Shown here piece after piece: positions 49,765 through 60,706 of a stretch of 64,000 nt of DNA. The notes beneath the pieces were generated by a model that worked only from the letters and a program-made list of their open reading frames with translations, had not been told where the DNA came from and searched no databases. The DNA comes from Nitzschia sp. DOCU1. Lineage: Eukaryota > Bacillariophyta > Bacillariophyceae > Bacillariales > Bacillariaceae. The position numbers were made by a program, and so were the translations under genes. The stretch lies in contig OX595996.1 of assembly GCA_951394045.1 (NCBI GenBank), forward strand, positions 1,116,001 through 1,180,000, written 5' to 3'. Each line of letters begins with the position of its first letter. The first letter of the stretch is position 1.

Positions 49765-50296
49765 TTTGAATTTCGATTAGATTCTGTAGGTTTATTATGC
49801 AAGCAAACGACAATCATACCGTGAGATTCTTTGCCTTTTGGCACGCATCATTTTTTCAAAGAAACGACAGAATGACAGAGGCAAAACGAAATGTTTGACC
49901 ACCATAATTATGCACAGAACGATAGATGTATAACGCCCCGACATACTCAAATTGGTGGCAATATACTCTAGCGTTCCAGAGTAAGAGACTATCATCATGT
50001 TGTTTGAATCTGGAAATAAGATTGCAACGCGTGATCGCACAGGGTGCGACCAACAAGCGCCACGCCCAAATCTCAACAGAAACCAACGATGAGCCCCCGT
50101 CGCAATTAGGAACGCAAACATGTACACGTGAAGAAAATAATAGCCAAAACGAGACGAGATCAAACAAAGAAGAAACGACGACGACAACAACAACGGCGGC
50201 GGCGCCTTCTAGTCGCAATGAGAAGCCACGCTTCCGAATTCAGGATATCTAGACGACGACCGAAGCAAAGTCTTTTCTTGCCGTCGCCACGAGGTT
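49765..50296. other. Intergenic region
   Basis: No supported gene. Minus-strand frames of 120-130 codons over 49795-50218 are hydrophobic, low-complexity and without domain. A run acgacgacgacaacaacaac lies near 50178. Confidence 0.3.
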
Positions 50297-50518
50297 TCAT
50301 GTGAAATCGTATTCGAGTTCATCCATCCGAAACTCGCCCATATTCGGAATCCGAATCCTTTTTTCGCTCCTTTGACAGGATTGGCAGGCCGTCGTTCTCA
50401 TCTCGTCGCGGTCGTCGTCAGGAATGACGTACGCGTCGTCGTTCTTGTCGTTGTCGTCGTTTTGTCTTTGTGGCTCGTTCCCCCCATGGGCATTTGCCAA
50501 CAAGCAAAACAACAGCAT
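50297..50518 (-). CDS. Possible small secreted acidic protein
   Basis: 73 residues. MLLFCLLANAHGG could be a short signal peptide. It is followed by an Asp/Asn-rich stretch, then a CQSCQRSEKR pair of cysteines and MDELEYDF. Upstream, at 50532, a pyrimidine-rich tract ends in a splice acceptor-like ttctag, so this could be the second exon of a gene whose first exon lies in 50530-51120. No homology is recognised. It may equally be non-coding. Confidence 0.3.
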   Translation of the reverse strand: MLLFCLLANAHGGNEPQRQNDDNDKNDDAYVIPDDDRDEMRTTACQSCQRSEKRIRIPNMGEFRMDELEYDFT

Positions 50519-51131
50519 GGCACTTACATCTAGAAGAAGAAGAGTGAAAGTGGTAAAGCCGTTCGTCTCACAAAGAATGTGAACGTAACTGAATCCAAAC
50601 TGCTTCCAGCATTACACGTGTGGCGAAAAAAGCAGCTCGTCGACGACAGTGCCCGATCATCGCGATATTCCCGATCCGGTGGTGCGATACGATACGATGC
50701 TTCTTGAACTTGAGGTTCCTTCGCTGACGTTTTCTTCCGGCGGCGACACGTAAGCATCACGACCTGGTCGACTAAAATGTGGACGATGGTCAGACTGGTG
50801 GACAGACATGCAGACGACGAAGGAACGGACTCCGTCGTTTCGACGGTCTTGCTGTCTGTCCAAGACCTCCCACCACAAAAAATCCGCACCCGGCAAGAAA
50901 GTTTGGCTTGCCCGTTTTTGTCTCTCGGGCTTTTGTCAAGTGAGAGGTGTAATCGCAACGATCTCAGTACTCCAGTGAATAGGACGACGCAAGAAGTATT
51001 ATCCATTACTACTTTAGTCACCGATAGTTAGTTCAACTGGAGATTGAATGCCAGCATAAAGCCAGGGAGGTCTTGCGCGCGAAGGGGAGACGACTGTTGC
51101 AAGGAATAGAATTCGATTGTCCTAACTAAAA
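50519..51131. promoter_or_regulatory. Upstream region of UPF1
   Basis: About 600 bases before the UPF1 start with no recognisable coding domain. The minus-strand 163-codon frame inside it has no membrane, signal or conserved segment. Probably a shared promoter and leader region. Confidence 0.3.
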
Positions 51132-54100
51132 ATGACGGATGGGCCGGCACCTCGCACCAAATTTGTGGACGACGACGACGATGAAGAGGATGAGGAGGAT
51201 GGCGAAGAAGAGGAGGGATCTGTCTCGGACGTCTCGGGAGATGAAGGGGAAGAGGAGTCTAGTGAAGAAGGAGACGAGGAAGACGAAGAGGACGAAGATC
51301 AGGATTTGTTGTACACCATGGACCACTATGATGAGGAGAATCTACCCGAGTATGCCTGCCGTTACTGTGGAATTCACGACCCAGCATGTGTGGCACATTG
51401 CGTAGAAACCAAGAAGTGGTTTTGCAATGCAGTGGTGGGAAGTGGAGGAAGTCACCTAGTTCATCATTTGGTGCGATCTCGATCTCACCAGGTTCAGTTG
51501 CATCCAGAATCGCCTCTAGGAGATACCGTCCTGGAATGTTACAACTGCGCCAGTAAGAATGCATTTGTGCTTGGATTCGTTCCGGCATCGTCAAGCAGTG
51601 TGGTAGTGTTGCTCTGTCGCGTCTGTGTCGAAACGGTTCCCGCTCTCAAGGATATGGAGTGGGAATTAGCGCAGTGGCATCCTCTCATTCAGGATCGTAA
51701 GTTTCTGCCGTGGCTTGTCAAGGTACCGAGTGATAAGTTGCTGTTGAGGGCACGAGAAGTGTCTCAAGCGCAAATGACAAAGTTGGAAGAGCTCTGGAAG
51801 AATGAACCTGATGCCAGGTTTGCGGACTTGGACAGGCCTGATATTCTAGAGGTGGAGGAAATGGCACCCACTTTGCTCCAGTACGAGGATGGCTTTCACT
51901 ATCAAAACGTGTTAGCTCCGCTGGTAAAGATTGAAGCGGATTATGATCGTCAAATCAAGGAAAGCCTGACCGAAGAATCTATATCTGTGCGCTGGGACAA
52001 ATCCTTGAGTGGCAAAAGCATTGCGACATTTACCTTTCACCGCATGGCCGTCGAACAATCTAGAATCATGGTGGGTGACGAGCTCCGTTTGAAGCTTGGT
52101 AGTGGCGCTTCGTACCTCTATGGTAAACCCTGGGAGGGTGTGGGCTATGTCAAGGGTATTGTGGATGGTGAGGTGGAACTGGAACTTCGCAGCTCTGGTA
52201 GCGTTCCTGATTCGATTCACGATGATTACATTGTCGAGTATATCTGGAAGAGTACTTCGTACGACCGCATGCAAAATGCATTGAAGACGTTTGCAATCGA
52301 TGATACCAGTGTCACTGGGTACATTTATCACCGACTTTTGGGTCATCCCGTGGAGGAACAGCGCATTGCAACGGCGCGCATCCCAGCGACCGAGAGCGAC
52401 TTTGCGGTGCCTGGTTTGCCTCCCCTGAACGAATCGCAGATGGAAGCAGTCGCATCGGTATTACAGCGTCCCATGAGTCTTATTCAAGGACCTCCAGGAA
52501 CGGGTATGTATATGTTGGTTTATTTTCACTCTTGTTGCTGCGATTAGCCTCACGATATTTGATTTCCAGGCAAGACGGTTACATCGGCAACTCTGGTATA
52601 CCATCTTACGAAGCAAAACATGGGCCAGGTTTTGGTAACTGCTCCTTCCAACGTAGCTGTGGATCAATTGACGGAGAAGATTGCCGCTACGGGGCTTCGA
52701 GTCGTTCGTTTGGCTTCCAAAACCCGCGAGGCTACCTCGAGCTCAGTCGATCACCTCTGTCTGCACATCATGGTTCCTCAAGCTGCTGGAGACGAGTTCA
52801 ATAAGTTGCAGCGTTTGAAAGATGAAATTGGAGAATTGTCGGAACGTGATCAGAAGAAGTACCGTTCGTTGAGGAACCGCACGGAACGAGAAATCTTGCA
52901 GGCTGCCGACGTCATTTGCTGCACATGTGTTGGGGCTGGTGATCCTCGTTTGAAGAATTTCCGGTTCCGTCAAGTCTTGATTGATGAGGCGACCCAAGCG
53001 ATTGAAGCCGAGGCACTGATTCCGATTGCCATGGGAGCCAAGCAGGTCGTTTTTGTAGGCGATCACTGCCAGCTTGGTCCGGTAGTCATGTGCAAAGCCG
53101 CTGCCAAGGCTGGGCTTACGCAGAGTATGTTTGAGCGTTTGGTTTTGATTGGAACTCGTCCGATTCGTCTTCAAGTTCAGTACCGTATGCATCCCGCGTT
53201 GTCCGAGTTTCCATCCAACATGTTTTACGAAGGAAGTTTGCAGAATGGAGTGACCGAGGCCGATCGTCAGTTATTGAACATGCCTGGATTCGCAGGAAAG
53301 GAGGACTTTCCCTGGCCAGTGCCCAGCAAGCCAATGTTCTTCTACTCAATCACTGGAATGGAAGAGATTTCTGCTTCGGGTACTTCGTACCTGAATCGTA
53401 CCGAAGCATCCTACGTGGAAAAGGTCGTCACGCATCTTCTTCGCATGGGAGTCACGCCTTCTCAGATTGGTGTGATTACACCTTACGACGGACAGAGAAA
53501 GTATGTTTCCGAGTATATGCGGCGTTCGGGTGCGCTTGCCAGTGCCTTGTATGAAGCCATTGAGGTTGCCTCTGTTGATGCCTTTCAGGGCCGCGAGAAA
53601 GATTTCATTCTAGTATCTTGCGTCCGTTCCAGCGAAAGCCAAGGAATCGGATTTTTGTCCGATCCACGACGTCTAAACGTCGCCTTGACCCGCGCCCGTC
53701 TCGGCATCATTTTGTTGGGAAATCCTCGTGTTTTGAGCAAGAACGCTTTGTGGGCAGCTCTCCTCTTACATTACAAGGAGAATGACTGCTTGGTCGAGGG
53801 ACCCCTGAACAATTTGCAGCCGAGCTACATGACCTTTGCTCGCCCTCGTCGCAACCCAGCCAGTGATTCTCGGTATGCCTTCACTGCCTTGGCTCGTGGT
53901 GGATGGGACGGACGCTGGGACGAACATCGTGCTCGCAACGAAGGGGCGGCAGCTCCTGGCTTTCGTACGGTTGGCCGTCGTGGCCGTGGAAAGGAACAGC
54001 AAAACGATTCTCGCTTCGACACCCGGTACAACGATACTGGCTACGATCCAGATGCGGGCAACAATCCTGCTACTGGTGCCAACGGCTTGCCTATCCCAAG

Positions 54101-54332
54101 CTTTGCACCCCTACCGAGCTATGCTGGGGGCGATGACGGAAGCAGTGTTGGCGGCGATAGCTCTTTTGGTGGCTCTCAGTTTGGAAATCGTGCAGGGATG
54201 TGGGGGCAGAATGGTCGTGCACCTGGCAATGGAGAGACCAAGGACCGTGGTCCTGGTCTGGGCTATTTTGTCGGCTCCGGTGGCAATTATTTTGGAAGTG
54301 ACAGTGGTGCTTCGGACGGTCGAAAATTTTAG
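51132..54332 (+). CDS. UPF1: UPF1/RENT1 RNA helicase of nonsense-mediated decay (two exons)
   Basis: Exons 51132-52503 and 52570-54332 are joined by a 66-base intron in phase 1, giving 1044 residues. After an Asp/Glu-rich N-terminus (residues 15-65) comes the Cys/His domain ([51 protein letters not shown]). The SF1 helicase core follows: Walker A GPPGTGKT (split by the intron between G and K), [16 protein letters not shown] motif Ia, DEAT box [41 protein letters not shown], and [19 protein letters not shown] with NVALTRAR. The C-terminal ~200 residues are Gly/Arg/Asn-rich, with few of the SQ sites typical of animals. It acts on cytoplasmic mRNAs with premature stops. ATG 51132 is unambiguous. 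Confidence 0.95.
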
Positions 54333-54764
54333 TTGGAGAGCGCAAATAGGTTGTGTTATCGAAAAATTGATTCGGTTCGATGACGACTTGAAAAAGAAAA
54401 ATGAGCGGCGTGGACGTCGAATCAGCTCTTGGAGTTGTGATCGATGAACGATGCAGTTTGACTATTTGGTCGAGCCTGGCCAGATCTCAAGTCGGTTTCA
54501 ATCGCGAGCGTCCCACATATCTTGCCTGATTTGGCGGATGATTGGTTGATGAGTAGCGTTTGTTGAAGACATGGGGCTGTAAGGCGTGAGCGGGTGGAGG
54601 CTGAACCTTGACTGGTTTGCCATTTGCCGGTTTTGCTCTAAGTCTGCTAGTAAGATTCCTGCTACGTTATCTGTATTTTTATGTCGTAGCCAACCTATGT
54701 CGATGAAAGGCGTCAATGTCGATAGAGGAGTAATAGATTCATGGGAGTTATTATGAGCATCACG
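54333..54764. other. Intergenic region between convergent genes
   Basis: 3' flanks of UPF1 and the 54765-55649 gene. No gene is supported. Confidence 0.35.
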
Positions 54765-55649
54765 CTAACCCGATGCCTGCAGCCTCCTCTGCAAAATCTT
54801 CTGCAGTTCAGTGACCTCATGGACACTTTCGTCAATACCTTCTTCAACGATTTCATTGCCATCCTCATCTTCGTAAACAATTTCTTCGATAATCTCTTCT
54901 TCTTCATACTCCTCCTCTTCTACTACTTCTTCTTCGTCCTCCTCGACGATTTCTTCGTCGTATTCTTCCTCCACTTCTCCGCCGTCCTCGCCCTCCTTCG
55001 GGCGAACCGACTTTCTTGTACTCACCCGACTCACTCGTTTGACCCGTTTACCAGGTAACGTTGGCTCTTGCTCGTCTTCTTTCTTCCAATCCGAGCCTTT
55101 TACAATTTTCTTATCGCCGGCTTCGTACTCTCCTTTTCGAATGGCACTTCCTGCACCAGTTGATCGCAACTTCAATTTCGTCCAGGACGGTTGTTGCCAG
55201 TCCTTGCCCTTGTCGGCTTCGTACTTTGTCGGATTCAAGCCGCCACTGCCGAACTTGGCTCCACCACCAGCACCCCCCTTCATGTACTGACCAGGCAAAT
55301 AACCAGGAGGCATTTGGCCCTTGAATGTGCGTCCTTCCAGGGGAGCACCCGTTTCATCAATCCATTGGTTCTTTTCGTTACGTTTGTAACCTTTGGATAC
55401 CCACTCCTTTTCTTCCTCTTTAGTGCGCGGTCCATCTGATGCCGGGTTCCAGTTCGGGAATCCCTCGCCCCCATACTTTTGCAGAAGATCCTGCTCGGCA
55501 GCCAATTGAGCAAATTTCATCGCCTCCTCGTAGTCTGCCTGCCGTTTGGACTCGTCTTCCTCCAAGTACAACGTTTCATGGGGGGTTATTTCCAACCACC
55601 ATTCTGGGACACGAGCGGCACCCCGTGGAAGCTTGTCTTTCTTGCCCAT
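54765..55649 (-). CDS. Hypothetical protein with acidic C-terminal helix
   Basis: 294 residues. The N-terminus has RVPEWWLEITPHETLYLEED and a Gly/Pro-rich stretch (GQMPPGYLPGQYMKGG). Then QQPSWTKLKLRSTGAGSAIR forms a short beta-like block of a type seen in several diatom proteins, and RVKRVSRVSTRKS is basic. The last ~80 residues are nearly continuous Glu (with IVEEDEEEVVEEEE) ending in an amphipathic LQKILQRRLQ. No catalytic motif and no signal peptide. Likely nuclear or cytosolic. It is probably expressed, because coding-like composition holds through the whole frame. Function unknown. Confidence 0.6.
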   Translation of the reverse strand: MGKKDKLPRGAARVPEWWLEITPHETLYLEEDESKRQADYEEAMKFAQLAAEQDLLQKYGGEGFPNWNPASDGPRTKEEEKEWVSKGYKRNEKNQWIDETGAPLEGRTFKGQMPPGYLPGQYMKGGAGGGAKFGSGGLNPTKYEADKGKDWQQPSWTKLKLRSTGAGSAIRKGEYEAGDKKIVKGSDWKKEDEQEPTLPGKRVKRVSRVSTRKSVRPKEGEDGGEVEEEYDEEIVEEDEEEVVEEEEYEEEEIIEEIVYEDEDGNEIVEEGIDESVHEVTELQKILQRRLQASG

Positions 55650-56248
55650 GGTAGTCTGCTCTGTTCAAATAAGGGTTTTAAATGGCAGAGGCTGCTGATA
55701 GTAGTGGCTCTGTGATGCTGGTAATGGCTGCGACTCTTGGTTCAGGGAGCTTAGGCGCGCCCTTCTGAAGCTTCTGCAATAAGACGCATCGTCAATCGCG
55801 TGTACATTGCTTCTTGCGGTCATCAAATTTTCCAGTCCTTCCCAAGATCCAAGGTCTTATTTGGTCATCAGCACGCTAAAATCGTCGACAGTAGTCTTTG
55901 TACGCAGAATGCCCGTAAGCCATGACTCGTGAATCAGTCACGACCCAAATACAGTCACGACCCAAATACTAATAGCTCGTAAGAGGTCTATGACTCGCTG
56001 GACCTCTTTGCGCGTATCTTCCGTGTATCCTACGTTCGGAGATATTGCTGCGATCATTTTAACAATGAGGCAACGGACCTATCGTGCAACCACTCAATTT
56101 CCACCAGCGGGAACAACAATCTCATCGAATACAAAGAAAGTGAACGCATCATGTTCAGAGTGTTTTCTAACGGATGGATTGTTCTGGGTCGTGGGAGGCC
56201 GTCAGAAGCCATGCCTGAAATCGGGTCCCAAACTTTCCTCTTTCGACC
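55650..56248. promoter_or_regulatory. Divergent intergenic region
   Basis: Separates the divergent 54765-55649 and 56249-57916 genes. It contains a 16-base direct repeat cagtcacgacccaaat (55937-55952 and 55953-55968). No gene is supported. Confidence 0.35.
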
Positions 56249-57916
56249 ATGAGAAAAGCCAGCAACGAACGATCTAGGTCGCCCCGTGCCAATAGCCGTC
56301 CATTGAAGACGCATCGTCATGTACGGCGAAAATCAGCAAGTCTGGGGCACTTTCCCACCAGCGACGATGGCGAGGATTTTCACAAAAGTGAACTCAATGT
56401 CTTTCAACAACTGTGCTTAGACCGTCACGATGACAACGCTGCAATTGAGATTTTATTGGGGGACTCTGGACCAGCCAAAGATGTATCTGGACCAGCCAAA
56501 GATGTTTCGAAGATCAAGGCACCATGTGAAGCTTCAACGAAAGTGCCACCTCGTGCGCCGGAAGGACGAAAGTCGGCTTCATTTTTTAATCGTTGGTTCA
56601 AGTCGTCTCCCCGAAAGGCGTCCGCTGAACCCCCGGCGGTCGTCCCTTCTATAACCAAAAGTATCTCCTCGGATCTGGATGATCGTTACTGCTTTCCACC
56701 GCCACTGCCACCAGCACCATCGACCGTCCGTCGGAGTCGTTCCTTCAAAGATTTAAGTCCGACAGTACGGGTGTCCAATTGTCAAAGAGTCAGAACTGAC
56801 GACTTTGATACTTTTTCGAGCATGAGCAGCTTAAGCGGAAGCAAGGCAACAACGGTGATGTCTCATAGGCGAAATCTAGGGAAACCGCTGAAACTAGATC
56901 GTCATGAGTCGCTCGGGATGAACTCGATCATGGACATTCGCAACACGTTGAAGGTGATGGAACGGCAACTGGACAAAGCGTCCAATAATGGCGAAAGAGT
57001 CTCCAGACAAAAGGTCATGAAGGCATTGTTTACCGTGGCCGATTCACTTGAAAACTTGGAGGAACGTGAAATGATTCGTGGTGAGCTTCGAGATCTCATG
57101 GAGGTAGACAGCCAAGTACAGACCCATAAGCGCACCAATATTCGACCGGTATTGGCAACAATCACGGATGAAAGCAGCAAAGAAAACTACGATAACTTCA
57201 TCAAGTCGACGACGTCCAAAAAAGCAAGCGATGAAAAAGTTACTTCGCCCTTCCACCTCTTTTCTTCCATGGGAAAAATGTTCACTGTATCACAAGACGA
57301 GAGAAAGGCGGTGGAAAAGGCCTTGGACGACTTGCTTTGGACCGAGTTTGTCGCATCTCGTAAGGAGCGCGAGCGGACAGATGGTCGCGCTGCCAGAAAC
57401 GTTCATGATAAGACAAAACATTTGGTTCCAAGAAAGACGACCTTGGAAGTAAAGCAACCTCCCCGCCACAACCAAGTATTGTCAGATCGTACAAATACCA
57501 AGTCTTCTGCGAAAGCGCCCGAGGAGATGCCATCCCACTCGCTTACGCGATCTTGGTGGGGAACTCCTGCGAATGCGAAGGACTCCCGGCGGGACAGTAG
57601 CTCGTCGTCGTCGTCCTCGTCCTCGTGGGCGAAAGATGAGGACCTGGATGCTGAAGATGACGACTTTGGCGAACTCGAAGAGGATTGCGAGGATTCAGAC
57701 TCTGAAGAGAACCTCAAGTACCTTCCGACCAGTATAACCGTTCGCAAGCGTCAGGCCCAGCCACTCAGTCCATTGGGACAATCCTACGCCTTCTCTCCCC
57801 AGAAGAATAGTTTCAAGTCGGTTAAGCCGGCGCACTCTCGTTATCGTGTGCGTATGGTCGACACCCAAAGCCGGGTGGGATTTGAGATGGGCAGCACCTG
57901 TCCGTCCCAGATGTAA
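56249..57916 (+). CDS. Hypothetical Ser/Arg-rich protein with helical middle region
   Basis: 555 residues. Basic Ser/Arg-rich start (KASNERSRSPRANSR). A perfect tandem repeat SGPAKDV-SGPAKDV lies at ~72-85, from about 20 bases repeated at 56463. A helical region at ~225-290 (MNSIMDIRNTLKVMERQLDK, KVMKALFTVADSLENLEE, EREMIRGELRDLMEV) looks like a coiled coil. There is a PFHLFSSMGKMFTV block near 330, a Ser run (~450) and an acidic segment. It ends with SRYRVRMVDTQSRVGFEMG. No domain recognised. Residues 225-300 may bind a partner; unknown role. Confidence 0.6.
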   Translation: MRKASNERSRSPRANSRPLKTHRHVRRKSASLGHFPTSDDGEDFHKSELNVFQQLCLDRHDDNAAIEILLGDSGPAKDVSGPAKDVSKIKAPCEASTKVPPRAPEGRKSASFFNRWFKSSPRKASAEPPAVVPSITKSISSDLDDRYCFPPPLPPAPSTVRRSRSFKDLSPTVRVSNCQRVRTDDFDTFSSMSSLSGSKATTVMSHRRNLGKPLKLDRHESLGMNSIMDIRNTLKVMERQLDKASNNGERVSRQKVMKALFTVADSLENLEEREMIRGELRDLMEVDSQVQTHKRTNIRPVLATITDESSKENYDNFIKSTTSKKASDEKVTSPFHLFSSMGKMFTVSQDERKAVEKALDDLLWTEFVASRKERERTDGRAARNVHDKTKHLVPRKTTLEVKQPPRHNQVLSDRTNTKSSAKAPEEMPSHSLTRSWWGTPANAKDSRRDSSSSSSSSSSWAKDEDLDAEDDDFGELEEDCEDSDSEENLKYLPTSITVRKRQAQPLSPLGQSYAFSPQKNSFKSVKPAHSRYRVRMVDTQSRVGFEMGSTCPSQM

Positions 57917-58105
57917 TTTATGCTTCGTGGGAGATGCCTAATTGTCTTATTTTTGGCAGCGTAATGAATCTGACGACTCCTATCATACAGTGTCGGTTTA
58001 AATCAAGTCGACTTTTTTTCATGTACATGGAAAGTTGGACTATCAATTTGATTTAATATACTCGTCAACCCAAAGCCAGGCGACAGCTCTCGTCGTTCAT
58101 GTTTC

Positions 58106-59536
58106 TCAGTATCCATAACCAGAATCGTAGTTGTCCTCGACAGAGTAATCGTATCCGCCACCGTATCCACCATCGGACTTGGTTGTCTTCTCACTCCCGT
58201 TCTTTTGCTGCAAGTGAAAGGCAAGCAATATTCGTTAGCAAACGCATGCCAAACTCGGAGAAAGCCAAGTTCCGCCATACGTACCGATTTTCCTTCCTTT
58301 GATCGCTTGTCACTCTTGCCCCCCTTACCACTACCGTATCCGCCGCCACTGCTCTTGTCCCCTTTGCCGTAGTCATAGCCGTAGCCATATCCGCCGCCAC
58401 TGCTTTTTTCCTGTGAAAGAAGGATACAGTTAGATACGGTAGAAACACTCCGTCCCCAAGTCATATCAATATAACTTACAGATTTTCCACCTTTCGAATA
58501 AGATCCACTACTCTTCGAGCTTTTGGTGTTCATACCATATTCCTTTTTCGTACCCTTGTCTTCACTGTCACCACCGCTGGAACTGCCGCCACCGTACTCG
58601 TAGTCGCCATTATCTTTGGTACTACCGCCGCCGCTGCCGCCACCGCCGCCACCTCCATACTCGTAGTCGCCACTATCTTTGGCACTACCGCCGCCACCGC
58701 CGCCACCTCCATATGTAGCCTTGACGGATTTGACGGATTTGCACTTTTTGCCAGCCTTGGAGCTTCCGCCACTGGCCTTGCTGCTCTTGGTGCCGGAGCT
58801 TCCATAGCCGCCTCCACCTCCATAGCCGCCTCCACTTCCACCACCATGGGTCTTGCCGCTCTTGTCGGCGCCTCCATAGCCGCCTCCACCCCCACCATGA
58901 CCACTTCCTTCTTTCTTGCTCCCCTTGTTGGAGCCGTGGCCCGTTTTGCTCCCTTTGGAACCTTTGCCCGAGCCCGTGTTGTACCCCTTGGTTTCCTTGT
59001 CGCCGTCTCCATAACTCTGGTGGAAGCAACAGCAAAATGTCAGCAACAACAAATAAGAAAGACTCAGGCGCTTGCAAGAGCAGATGATATTGGCTTACAT
59101 AGTCGACCTTTCGAAGATGGCGGGTGTCATCGTCAAGGAACCTGCGGTGGCCATAAGAATAATCGGTAGAACCATCATACCCTGAATCGTCCATGCTGCC
59201 ACCACCTTTTCCTCCATAGGATGCCTTCGATGCCTTGGATGCCTTGGAAGCACTACCATGGGAATAGTATACTTCGCAATCCTCGTCGCCGTAACCACCG
59301 CCACCGCCACCGCCGCCGCTAGCGTATGGGACGCTTCTTTCAACAGTGTATACATCTCGATCCGTGTTATGAAAGTACAGTAGATCAAGGGCGCCTAGCT
59401 CCCTATTTTCCTCAGGCTGCTTCGCACCCTGTCGAAGACCCCTAGGACCCTCACTACTGGCAGTAGCCAGCAGCGAGATGAAGCAAAGCATCCGACATAG
59501 TTGTAGGGAATCAGAGATAGGACGTCTTGTCATCAT
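58106..59536 (-). CDS. Secreted Gly/Lys/Ser/Tyr-rich protein, silaffin/cingulin-like candidate (four exons)
   Basis: Exons 59099-59536, 58480-59016, 58285-58410 and 58106-58207 are joined by introns of 82, 69 and 77 bases, all phase 0 and GT..AG, giving 400 residues. A signal peptide (LCRMLCFISLLATASS) is followed by several RXL motifs (RGL, REL, RFL, RHL). Then come Lys clusters of KXXK spacing (SKASKASKAS, SGKGSKGSKTG, SNKGSKK) alternating with Gly/Tyr runs (GGGYGYGYDYGKG). KXXK and RXL are the motifs used to define silaffin-like biosilica proteins, and Tyr-rich blocks beside Lys clusters recall cingulins. Expected location: silica deposition vesicle or cell wall. A general Gly-rich mucilage protein is the alternative. 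ATG 59536 is chosen because it begins the signal peptide directly. Confidence 0.62.
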
Positions 59537-60706
59537 GATTGTTTCTGATATAGATTCAATCGGACGGTGTTTGCTACCTGCCCATGGGCAAGAAATCAAA
59601 ATATGAGGGTGCACGTAGCAGCGAGTCTTCCCAAGTTGCCCCTACGAATCCAAACTCTCTCCAACGGTGATTGGAAAGCCGATCTTGGACAGTTGCTCTT
59701 GGGAAAACGATTCGAACTCCCCCGAGTGACGGCAGGTCGACCACCTTTGAATTCGCTCTGCTGTCGACCGCGCTCAAATTGTGGCGGCACTTTTACATCT
59801 GAATTTCAAGCGTGGGTTGCGAAACGAATCGATATTGTATTTAGAGCAGAAAGGTTATAGCCCCTACCCGCCTGCAAGGTTTTCATCGCACATGGCAGGC
59901 AAAATGCCCTATGTAACCAAAAGAGGCTCGTGTCTTGAAACCATTTTCCCGCCTTTGGCATACAAGCTTCAAAGCAAAATCGCGCGCCAAAACCTTTGTT
60001 CAAGGCTATCGTAATCGAGCACCCGTAGATTGAGCACATAGGTACCCGATTCATGATGTTTGCATGGTACATAATATTATACCTGCAGATTAATTGATTA
60101 CAAGTGCACGGAAGGAGGACTGACTTGATTAAGGGGTCCCTACTCAGGCCCAAAGGAAGATAAGCCTCATGCTATCAGGAGGCTTTTCTGCATCTTTCTC
60201 CATAAGCATTGATACTTAAGTTCACTTTAATAGCTCGGAACCCTTCGATTCTTTGCACGGAAGTTCGGTGGTACATTCTCGAATACATAAGGTACCGACT
60301 TGCATAATGCCGACGGCATATGTTCTTTGCAAATCATCACGTTAAGTGAATACGAGACTGATGCGAACCTCAAATCCTGTAGCGGCGAGACCGAGGCGAA
60401 GTTTGCGTGCACTCCGAACGAAATGGTCGTGCGTGATAACATAAAACACGGCGTCGGGAGGCGCGGCGCGGGAAATCCTCCTCTTTGTCGTACCGTCGCA
60501 TTCTTGTTGTTTACCCTAAAGTCCTTTCCAGGGTGGATTTGAGGCAGCATTTTGCTGTTGCCACCCTCTCATTCGACAGGAAGTGCTTCCTGGCTCCACG
60601 AAGGACACGCCAAGCAATCGATTCCTCTAAAACCTCACGAATTGCTGGTGTTAGAGAGTTTCTCCGAAAAACGTAGGCACAAGAAATTGAGTGGGAATCA
60701 GTAACC
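59537..60706. other. Long intergenic region without supported gene
   Basis: About 1.2 kb between divergent genes. Frames of 60-115 codons overlap in several directions, none with a domain. It presumably holds the promoters of the silaffin-like gene and the 60707 gene. Confidence 0.35.

Noticed and set aside
49795..50252. Overlapping frames on both strands upstream of the Mpv17-like gene
   Set aside because: Low-complexity, no conserved segment, mutually exclusive frames; nothing favours one.
50530..51021. 163-codon minus-strand frame upstream of UPF1
   Set aside because: No domain and unlikely composition; may be leader or first-exon DNA of the small 50297-50518 frame, but unsupported.
58530..59012. 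Second minus-strand frame over the Gly-rich region with Ala/Arg/Val repeats
   Set aside because: Out-of-frame reading of GGN repeats; the four-exon model with clean splice sites and signal peptide accounts for the region.
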